Positions 46,501 through 57,400 of a stretch of 64,000 nt of DNA are shown piece by piece (position 1 is the stretch's first letter; each line of letters opens with the position of its first letter). The notes below the pieces were generated by a model. The model did no database searches. It was not told where the DNA came from and worked only from the letters and a program-made list of their open reading frames with translations. The DNA is taken from positions 5,001-69,000 of the forward strand of contig OX387204.1 of the NCBI GenBank assembly GCA_947561715.1, given 5' to 3'. Origin of the DNA: Ascidia mentula. Lineage: Eukaryota; Chordata; Ascidiacea; Phlebobranchia; Ascidiidae. A program made the translations under genes and the position numbers.

Positions 46501-47682
46501 TCAACAAAACATACATAATGTCACTTCAGACACTCTTGTTGTAAAGAAACACTGCACTTGGAGTAACGTCGACTGGAGGTCGTTTTGCAAGCATCATCGC
46601 TCCATTCCTCATACAGATAAAGTTTGCAAAGGAGTGGATTATACCGGTACCAGCGTAATTCTAAGGGCTCTGCACACCAGACGCGGTTGACGGTTGCGGT
46701 CGCCGATTTTTCCCGCGCTTTTGAAGTGGTAATGGGGATTCACACCTGCAGTGCGGATGGCAGAAAATCATTTCAATATCTAAAAGACATTGAGGTCTTT
46801 ATGTCGTAAAAACGTTGATGGGAAACTTCATTTAGTTTTATTTTTTAACAATTAACTTAATAATCTATATAATATTCATGTACGGAGCGTTTGTTGACGA
46901 CTTATATGTTACTTGGTTCGCTTTTACAGTTGGGACAACAAATGACCATGTTAGTGAAACTGATCTACGTTTTGCAAAGTCCGAAAAATTAATTTCCGCA
47001 AATCCATTATTTAATTTCTGATGTCTTATCACCAAACACTCAATATACAAATAGAATTACTTTAAACCACCTAAAATTAATCATCACAAGTCATATAACC
47101 AACGAAAACATGCTTTGGATCATCGCGGCTGACGAAAAAGTAAAATCAGGTTTAACTCCGCGATCACGGAATCGCCTCTCGAAAACCACGTCGCCATCAG
47201 ACGCTAACCGCATCTGGTGTGAATCCCTCTGGTACCAGCGTAAATATATAACTTAGCGCCAACTTCAGTTTTGACACATTTCTCTCTACGTGCATGAAAT
47301 TAAACGTTTAGTTGAGAAACTGGAATAAAATTTACCTAAATTTTTCTCAGTTTCAAATTTGTTTCGCGTATATTCACAGGTTAGTCTGGGGATTCTTTCG
47401 ATAGCTTCCGCAGTTTCCGCATATTGGTGTCCAGAGACTAAGACGGTCGCGATGCTCTCAACCATGAAGGAAGCGAAAGTCTTCTACGGAAGCCAAAGAA
47501 GAAGCTCAAGGCTTAAATCAATGTAAACAACCTTGGGAGTTATTCTTGTAAAAGTTTTCTTTAAATTTCCTTAACTTTCAATCACTCTTATTTTTAGTTC
47601 TCTCAGCAATAATAACAGAAGCGACTCGATTCCCTCGAGAGAGATTCAAGTCCCGATGCTTGACGAGGAAACGCAAATATGA
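43538..47682 (+). CDS. SLC22: SLC22-family organic ion transporter (13 exons)
   Basis: Predicted plasma-membrane MFS transporter for organic cations, zwitterions or anions; the substrate cannot be read from the sequence. Exons: 43538-43661, 43718-43827, 43886-44059, 44113-44216, 44272-44426, 44500-44689, 44875-45025, 45344-45438, 45831-46042, 46385-46487, 46547-46646, 47380-47522, 47598-47682; phases agree; 581 aa, usual for the family. Markers: MDFDIILNEIGGFGRYQ start; large extracellular loop with Cys and N-glycosylation sites; WDLVCDKS before TM2; GSLFGGSIADRYGRLP (MFS motif); FMPESPRYLFSKGK after TM6; KFGRRTTIIL; YTSEMFPTTVRNTALG; YWCPETKT after TM12; acidic tail PMLDEETQI. The donor AT|gtaaac at 47522 avoids an early stop and adds the tail. 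Odd points: eight consecutive Asn codons in the central loop and a mobile element abutting the donor at 46646. Confidence 0.9.
46659..47230 (+). mobile_element. Non-autonomous DNA transposon abutting an SLC22 splice donor
   Basis: The 13-mer GGTACCAGCGTAA is present at 46646-46658 and again at 47231-47243. The enclosed 572 bp has imperfect inverted ends: GGGCTCTGCACACCAGACGC on the left, and GGGATTCACACCAGATGC when the right end is read inverted. A third motif of this kind lies inside (about 46735). The terminal GGG..CACACCAG..GCGGTT resembles PIF/Harbinger-type ends, but a 13-bp duplication is not what that superfamily makes, so the class stays open. Confidence 0.65.
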
Positions 47683-47689
47683 GAAGAAA

Positions 47690-48410
47690 AATGTGTTAGG
47701 TAGAATAACTGACGTCATCCCAACAACATTCCGTTGTGGGGGGATGGAAACGATGGGTTTCACAAGCAAGCAACTTTACGATTGATTTTGGCATCATACG
47801 TACACTATTTTAATACATGAAATTATATATTGCTGTTTTCAAATATCTTTTATTTGGTTCCGTGACGTAATAAATGTGTTCAGAATAAAATCTCTGAACG
47901 CAAACGCTTATTTTTCGTTTGTTTCGTCATAATGAGTTAGAATAGATCCACACCTTTTGGGAACACCAGATTATCAGTGAAACCCAAACTCTACGAACTC
48001 TCATCTTCAACTTAAACAATTGTGTTCGTGGTCCCTCGTCAAACGCAGTGAAACCGGGTAAACTCGATCTCTGTCATGAACACTTACGACACTTCCAGTT
48101 CCACAACCCCTGGACTGCAGCGGGCGCAAGCAGTTTGTTCAAACAAGACCAAGGTTTGCTTTGGGACAGTGAACCTAAACAACCCTCCATATATTTCGGA
48201 CAGACTCCCAAATACTTGTATCCACTTACGATTAATTACGTCTGGAAATGAAGGCAGAATATAAAACGAGTCTGAATATTTCAAATATTTCTTCAAAAAA
48301 AGATTGAAACAGAAATCCCGCATAATCGTCATATATTCCTGCTTCAAATGCAAACTGATTTTGCTAAACAATAGAATAAAAACAAACGACTGGAACAATC
48401 AAGAATGTGA
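47690..48410. other. Convergent 3' region of SLC22 (+) and ATRX (-)
   Basis: No exon is seen. Forward polyadenylation signals for the SLC22-type gene are at about 47868 and 47884. Overlap of the two 3' UTRs is possible. Confidence 0.5.
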
Positions 48411-48412
48411 CG

Positions 48413-51400
48413 TCATAGAGCAGTTCGTCGACGGGATTTAGAGTTCATGACGTATCGCGTTTCCCAATCGTCGTCATCGCTTGATTGAGAATCGCTGGAA
48501 ACGACGAGAATTGAGGTTTTTCTCTTTTTATTGTTTGAAGTTGAAGCCTTGTTCATTTGTGGAACGTTTCCTTTGTTTTCCTTTGTTCGAGTGTTTAACA
48601 ATCGCTTGGAATCAACCTGGAGTCGCTCAACCGTGACCACCGGTAGTTCGTCACTTTCTTTAACGTCACCGTGTGTTGAACAGTCACGTGCCAATTTAGC
48701 GCCATCCATCGGTGAACTTTTTATTTTTGTAGGTTGTGATTCCGGAATTCCGAATTTAAACATGCCGGAACTTGTCGCATGCGTCTTGTGAGCCGGAAGT
48801 GATTGTGTCATCGGAACCGATGACGTAACATCCGTATTCATCTTAGAAACACTTTGCGTATTTTTGTTGGGGACTTTGCTGGATTCTGTTAGAGGCAAAG
48901 AGTGTTTTCAATCTGAGATAAAAATACTCGCGAATTAAATATTTGAGTATTTGTGTTTAAACGTCTCCAACGCCGGGTATTCCCCCAACACATAATTAGT
49001 TTTATTCCGAAACTGATTTGAACCCGGTTGAACTTTGCAAATGTCATCTAATCTTCTTGAAGTGGAAACATGTCAAAAATAATCAGATTCTCACCAATAC
49101 AAATCATAACAACTAACCTCCGATTAAATTTCTTGCGCCACCTTGTGACGAGACCATTTGAGCGAAAACGTTGCGTGCGAAAGTTGAAGCGTTAAACAAA
49201 GATATTTCCTCCTAAACAAATACGTCATAACACATTGTGACGTTTACAAACAGGGTTAGAAATTACCGGTTTGTTGTTGGCGGTTGAATTTTGGTTAGTT
49301 GATGAATTTGGAACATCAAGAAATAATTTCATGAACTGTAAAAATAAACTCGTTGAACTTTCAAGACAGGATTAAATATCCCTGATGGTTCGTAACAAAG
49401 ACCCTGGGATGAATTTAACCGAGTTTTTTCCGCATAAGATTACGTTTTACTCCATTTTACAACTCTGAAAGTTTAGAGACTGAATGTTTAGAATGTGTTG
49501 ACATGAAACTTCTTAGGAATGCAAAGCAAAATAAAAGGAAGTTTGCGATTTAAGCAAACCATTGTTACGCAATAGTAGTCCCACGTGTGAGGCAGACAAT
49601 GTATAATCAACCCCGCAGTTCGTCCATCTGTTGAAAATGTGAATTTCACAGAAGTAAAAGAACCGGAAAAATTTACTCAAAATGGTTTGTATTTTTTTGC
49701 TCAAACCAAACAAATGAAACCAGTTCTCCATGTTGACTGTTTCTATGGTTACACGTTGACTGTTTCTATGGATAATATAGAAATCATACATTGAAATGGG
49801 TACTTTCCCCATTATAATAATGTCACCTTTTCTTCAAACCATCTCATTTGTGCGAGGTTCCCTTTGTATTCCTTCTCTGCCGCTAATCTTGCTTGTTGTT
49901 GTCTGACCTGAACTTCTATGGATAACATTCGGATGCATTCCTCGCTCATATGTTGATACATAGGAAGTGGTTTCTGCATGGATACCGTTTAGTTTGAACA
50001 ATGTTAAACGTTGGATGTAAACTTACCAGGGCTTGAACCATTTGTCGAATATCAACAAGTTTGTTAGAATCCATCTTCTTCCTACAATCTTCCATCGCTG
50101 TGGAAGCCTGATTGTAAAAGTTTCTTAAATAGTTTTCCTTCTATGAGTTTCAACGAACAGACGCAAAAATTATTTACCTTTATCATAAAAGACAAACATG
50201 ACTTGGCAGTTTTCTGCTTGTCCGGAGATAAAACGTCAACACAAGGTAGAAGGACGTTGGTGACGTCATCAACGGTGATTCCCCCAGTCTCCATCCGTTG
50301 TTGTTTTAAAATTAAAAGCTTCCTGAGAACTTGTTGCCGTTGGAAACCGCCCACCGTTAAAAGTTGTAAGTTTTGTGTTTGAATAAAGTTGAATGGGGAA
50401 ACTCCCTTTAGGGACTGTCCCATCATCTGGGCTAGCAGGTTTGGTTGTGGGGTGGTGTTATTGCTTACACGGATTCCCTGGTAAGAACTGACTAAGTATA
50501 ACTTCTATAAATCCACAGGTAAGCTTTACCTTCTTTTCATTTTCATATTCCTCCCAAGCTGATTTCCGTTCTTCCTCTGTGAGTTCCTCAGTTTCCTGGT
50601 GGTCGAGGAGGGAGTCGTGTTTATGATAAGAAACGATCAAATCCCTCGTTGCCTTGCCAACAAGGACTTCAGCAAGTAACTTGTCCTGACAAATATCTCT
50701 ATTAGCGCTGGCTTAAACATCCACGTCCACCAGCCGCCGTATTCACCCCCAACAACTTCCCGGTTAACTTAAAACAGACATTCTTAACCTTGTCTGGTAT
50801 TACTAATACCCAAGACACGTCATCACCCAAACACGTCATTACCCAAGACACGTCATCACCCAAACACGTCATTACCCACATGTTGTACGTTTCATAGTTG
50901 CACGCTATTTGTCCGAGCTTAACAAGATAACATTTATTTGGGTGATCACAAAAACAAAACTAAGGAAATTGTTAAGGACGATATTTCCGATAGCTGATGT
51001 GTCCAAGTCTTAACGGGGTCGGAACACTCATTTCCATCACTCGTTTTCATCACCATGTTTTTTGACAGAATTATAAACGCGACTCAACCAATTATTTCCC
51101 GCCATAACATGATTTAGATTTAATATTTTATGAGAAGACGAGAAGGGCAATACGATTAACACAATCTGCTTCACAATTACGTCACCAGTGACGTGTGTTG
51201 CGTAACAAACGACAGGTGCATTATTCCGTAATCTTCAAACTCCAAGAAAACAAATTTGGTGAAGTTATACCTTGGGTAATGCATGGACAGGGAGTGTTTC
51301 CGGTAAAGGTGTGGGAGAGAATTTGTACAATTCATAGAGATCGTGTGCGGTGAAATGACGATTAATTTGCTGTTCATCTACGACCCGGAATGCTAAGGAT

Positions 51401-54400
51401 TGTTTGGTGACTTGGCGGTCATAAATTTTCTCTTCCATGGTTCCCTGCATACAGGCCGCCACAAGTTACCACAACCTACCATAAGTTACCACAGCTAACC
51501 TCCGATATGAGACGATAAATAAAGCAAGTCTTCGTCTGTCCGAAACGATAAACACGAAATATCGATTGAATATCGTGACTCGGATTCCACGAAACATCGA
51601 ATATTACGACACGGTTCGCTGCCACCAAGTTGACCCCAAGTGACCCCGCCCGAGTTGATATCAGAAAAAGTCGAGATCTGAGAACAGAACATGTTTTAGA
51701 GAAAAACATTAAGCTCGTCAGCTTGTGGTATGTTGCAGGGAGCATTTACTTATGTAGGAACATAACTGAAGAGTTATTAAATATTCAATACAAACAAAAT
51801 ATTCAACGCAATAGTCGGGAATTTTAGGCCACAGACGTTTCGATTGTTGCACTACAACCATTTTCAGTGTAAACTGCTTGTGGTATCGACTATTGCATTG
51901 CCTATTTTGTTTGTTGTGAATATTTACTTCTTGTTTATGTTAAAAGATCACCTCTCATCGCTGACGTCATTGAACTCGTTTATCCAACGTTGGCGGGACT
52001 TCCCCAAGGACGAGCCATCCATTCTAAAGTAATCGACGTTCTTATACCACATCTGGTGAAACCCCTGTGGGAGATCCCCTCCACCGTCCGGTACTTCAAG
52101 ATCGTCGGTTTCCATGGCAACGGCGATGCTGGTTGAGAGTGCCAACATTTCCTCTATGAGGTCGAGAGAGAGGAGACTCTGGCTGAAAACCAACCTGTAA
52201 AGAACATCGAGGGTTCGAATCCCACCGTAGGCAGAAGCTATTTTTAACTGAACAGCTGGGGATTATGGACAAGAGAATCTGTTTGCTTAAATTTGCAGTA
52301 AATTTAATACGAGGAGTTTGGATATAATTACGAGAGCAGCATATGGCTCGAAACTATTAACGTGAAACCGGGCACCGTGGCTGCATATTGTCCAGGGTAT
52401 ATAGGTGGGTTTACAGGGAAGCTCGCGGTAGTTAACGCCAATGTTGAAAGTGATGTAAACTATGGAAACCACAGAGCTTCATAATGTCGCTGAACAATTG
52501 GAAGTGATGAAGCAGAACCAGGACATTATGTTTCTTATTCTGAACGGTAACATTTTGTTTCGCTTCAAACATTAGCATTAATTCGCCATACGTTATGAAG
52601 TAGAAGTTTCGTTGCACACAAAACTGTTTTATTTCGTATGAGGAAAGCTGAAGAAAAAGTTTAAAACTAAAATATTGTTGCAGGAGCTTTTATCTTCAGT
52701 ATGCAGTGCGGTTTCGCCTTCGTAGAAGCTGGCTCTGTACGTAGCAAAAACACAGTCAATATTTTAATGAAGAATTTGCTGGATCTTGGTATAGGAGCTA
52801 TCTCGTTCTGGGCATGGGGATATGCTTTCGCTTACGGGAATCCAAGCAATCCATTTATTGGTTACGGTAATTTCTTCGCAAGTAACGGAATCCTCGACGT
52901 GGTAACAAAGTGAATTTTAACAAAAACCTCCACAGCTTTTCCGATATTTCAACAACATTTACAGGTGGCAGATCACGCAACCAACAAGACGTATTTCAAA
53001 TCAACTCCAGATTCTTTCCATGCAACTTGGTTTTTTCAATATGTATTCGCGGCGACCGCAGCCACCATAGTCTCAGGGGCAATGGCCGAACGCACCAAGT
53101 TCTCTGCTTACGTCATCTACAGTTTCATACTAACAGGTAAGCTTGCAAAACACAGATCTTTAAATCATTCCAACAAAGTATGATTAATGGAAGGGACGAT
53201 CTATCCCGTTGTTGCTCATTGGGTTTGGGCGGAGGACGGCTGGTTGAGGACAGGCTTGGGGACCGGAATTTACTTTCAAGACTTTGCTGGGAGTGCAGCG
53301 ATTCATGCGTGCGGTGGAACGGCAGCTTTCGTCGGCTCATTCACCCTTGGACCACGGAAAGGAAGGTAAGAATTCGGAGAACAAATCGAATCACACGATT
53401 TATTCTTATTTTATTGTTAGATATTCTTCAACCGGATCTCTGAAGACCATCGACGGTCACAGCATGGCATCCATGAGTCTGGGGGCATTCATGCTGATGG
53501 TTGGGTTCATCGCGTTCAATGGTGGCTCCTTGCAGAGGATATCAGGTGAAGATCATCTCAGTAACCGTCGGAAAGTGATTTGTGTGGAATTGAACTTTAC
53601 AGAGCGTGGAGATGGAGTGGAATTCTCCCTTGCTGTAATGAACACGGTCATCGCGGGAGCAACGTCAAGCTTGTGCGCGACGATCACTGAACGAACTTAC
53701 AATGTGTGGATGAATGGAACCGGTTATTGGTCTCTCCCCATGGCCATCAATGGGGCCTTGACAGGTTACGTTGATATCAACTCCACTGTATTAACTGTTA
53801 ATCAAGCCACTGCAGTGGCACTTGCGTTATTAAGTAAAAACTGTTCCTCATTTCACCAAGGATTAAAGATGAATATTTACATGCAGGGATGGTTTCAATG
53901 TGTTCTGGATGCAACGACATCCAACCGTGGGCTGCGGTGCTCATTAGCGCCACTGCTGGCATAAGTTTGGTGTTCACACGACACCTTGTGGAGAAATTCA
54001 AAGTAGATGATCCAGTCGATGCAGTGGCCGTTCATTTCTTTGGAGGTTGATCAAGAGACGTGGTTGAAGATGTGAAAAAACAAAATATATTTTGTTTCAG
54101 GAGTGATTGGAACACTTTCCGCCCCAATATTCGCAATTCGTGGTCAACTTGATCAACATGGAATTCCAGTAGGTGGCATCATATATGGTGGCCATCAGAT
54201 GGCATGGAAGGGGCTTGCCTGGTCATCACTTGCATTGTTAGCAATTTGCACTTGGACAGGTAAACAATAAATCAAACAAGATAGTTGGAAGGAATTTTGA
54301 TTTTTTAATAAATTCAAACAATAACTTTTATTTTAACCACATTTGTTAAGCGTGTTTAATCCAGAGTTCAATATTGTAGGAACACTCTGCACCATTCTTT

Positions 54401-57400
54401 TTAAGACTTTGATGCATCTGGAATTTCTAAGAATCTCAAATGATGTCGAGGAGATAGGTTTGGACAAACATGAACATGGAAACATTATGTTCCCCGACAT
54501 TGTTATTTTAAAGTAATAACCAAACTTTTATGTCATTTTTCATGATATTTAATGACTGCTTTTTCAGTAAAACAGTTGATTTTGTCATAACATATTAAAT
54601 GATTTTGATGTTTTGTTGATAAATCTTTTGAAATTATGTTTTAAGTGATTTGGTGGTAAAAAAAGTTGAGGTTGAATTGGAAGAAGCCAAAGCTCCAACG
54701 ACAAAGATGTCCAACGAGAATGTGAATTTGGAAATTGCGCCGCCCATAGAAGCTTGGAATGAAAAAGTTGACACTGATACAGGAAAGGAAAATATTCAGA
54801 TTGATGGCAGTGGCATGTGCACATAATTGTAACCCTTGCTCTTTGCAAGTGCTGCAAAATATTTTTTTGTGTACATTTGTTTGTATTGTATTTCATCTGT
54901 GGTCATTTCTCAGCTATTAAATAAATGGAAGAAAGTTTGTGGAATGTGTGATAAACAGCATAAAAACCGTTGGAAACATTTTTGTGGTTTTCACAACCGA
55001 CTTATTTGGAAAAAATCAACTTACACTTTGTCGTTGCATTCTCTTGCCAGTCGAAGTATCTCAAACAGAACCATAATCTTCCCGCTCACATCAAATCTCT
55101 TGTAAGCATCTGTCTGTTGATTTAGGAGTCCATCGTACCAAGTGTTCGAGTCGTCATATTTTGATTCTTCCTTTTCACCATTTGCCTCAGCAAGTGAACA
55201 ATCTGCATTAATCTTTATTAGCGACTCCATCGGTGTTAAAAAGCATTTAGAAAACCTCTAATATGTCAAGTGTCTGTTCAAACAACAGAATTATGAAGAG
55301 ATTTTAATGCAGAAAAAAACAAGGGATTAAACTCACAATTGCAATATTTGTGATATATTACATTAATGCAAATTGATTTGAAGAATGTTTAAGGTAGTAA
55401 CTGACCAATATCACTGCCACTGCTGTCACTTCCAATGAGGCGTGACCTGGTTTTCTTCACTGCAAATGGAACACAATTACATCAAAAATAAATCCCAGTG
55501 CCACTATAGTATATTTTGCAGTATTAAATTTTTGAGAGTAAACTTACCTGGAGTTTCTTTTTGTCCCCTTAGTTTGTACCTCCTACATTTCCTCCAAACC
55601 CTGGATTCCACCTTTACCTCATCTTCCTCACTTTCCTCCTCACTTTCTGCTCCACTCGATGGCAAACTTTCTTCATCGCTCCCTTTTAGTCTGCGAGATT
55701 TTCTTACAAAAAAAAAAAAACTTTAAATTTGTGTCAAAGAATCAAGGAAAAAAAGTAAGGTTGTCCACAGCAATATGTTGCATGAAAAGTAAAAAAAAGA
55801 AACACTCATGCACACCTTTATCCAAACTGCCATTATGATGTCATAATAGTAGTTTAATTGTTTATCATCTCATCATTTTTGGCTTTAATTTGTTAATTGG
55901 TCAGAAATTTAAACAAAGAAGTTGTTGACCATTTGCAAAATAAATAAAAATATTAATAATCTTCACTGATTTCTGAAAAAATAACCTTACAATCTTCTGA
56001 TTGTGAAAAGATTTCAATCATAACTTGCACATTACCTTTTCACAATAGAGAGATGTTCATCATCAGAACTGTCTTTGAGATTACCCCCACTTTCTCCATG
56101 ATTCAGTCCAAGATTGTCAGATTCTCTAATCAAATATTTTGTATTAGTCAATCCAACATTGGCGTAAACTACATAATTTACTTATTATTTTCATCATCGA
56201 GAGAGGAAACTTCATCATCTGTCATGCTTGCTTCTTCCTCTGAGTCATCAACAAAATTCCTCATATTTTCAATCTGGACAAAATTATTGGAACATCAGAA
56301 AATAAAAACATAAAAGATAAAAATATTAATAAGGTTTACAAATTCACAGCAAGTGAAACCCAACACAATAACAAACCTCTTTTCTTCTGGAGTGCAACCT
56401 GAGTATTCTTGGATGAGTCCAAACTCTCATAAGGTTTTGATAATCAGCAAATAAACCACCATCTTTAGATGATGACGCGCTCTAACACAGAAACTTACAA
56501 TATATTGTGATGTTTATTTCGGTAAATTACTCACTGGATTTGACCCTCTTTTAGTGCAAGTATCGAGATAATGTTGGTAAAGTTTCACTTGGAGTGGTGA
56601 CAAACGAATTTTCATGATGAATTCATGTTTGTCACACAAATATTGAGCCAAAGCAGTGTAGTCTTTTCTCTGAATAAAATGAAAACCCTCTATACCACTG
56701 TCTGTTTATGACAAATCCTTCAACAGCTTTTACCTGCACGAAGCCATTCAGCATTTCGTGAAGGACATGACACCTGTTTTTCATAATACGGACATCATGT
56801 TTGGTTGAGTCAGAATGTTGCCCGTTAATGATTGGATTTACAAAACGGTTGCGGAATTCTTTTATTGTCCCTAAAAGGTTTTTCTTTACAAAATTAACCA
56901 TGCATTGATCTGAAAAACAATAAATACCTGTTTCAACATATCAGCAAATTATGTTTTTAACAAACCCACATAATTAAAAACACTACAATGTATTTAACAA
57001 GTAGAAACCACAAAGCATTTATTCCAACTGCACAGAAATCATCAAAAAATCAATGATGAAGGCACTTCCAACTATTCACAGATATGTTTAAAGAAATGAT
57101 TCTCACATTCAATAAGGTTGTTTTGCAGCGGCGTTCCAGTCAATACCAATCTCCTGCAAGTCCTCACTTTATTCATGGTCACAGAGATGTTTGCATCACA
57201 GTTTTTAAGTTTGTGGCCTTCGTCACACACAATAATATCTGGACCTAAACACAACGTTCAGTTTATTAAACGTGCCGTACCAGTCTATACATGTGTACAA
57301 GCTAATTTCTCTTGATTGGCACTCTTTTGTAAAAGACTGACTTTTGTTATGTAAAAACTACACTAGCTTTCGCGATTTTCCCTCACTTCGTCAGGTGTAA

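Noticed and set aside
46547..46621. SLC22 exon 11 ending at the GATAAA|gtttgc donor
   Set aside because: It would put the final membrane segment out of frame; the donor at 46646 restores it.
52205..52225. Possible tRNA gene from GGTTCGAATCC
   Set aside because: There is a B-box only; no A-box at the right distance and no acceptor-stem pairing.
56399..56481. Shorter ATRX exon 12 ending at 56399
   Set aside because: That donor gives phase 2, which runs into a stop in the next exon. The donor at 56377 keeps the frame and restores similarity.
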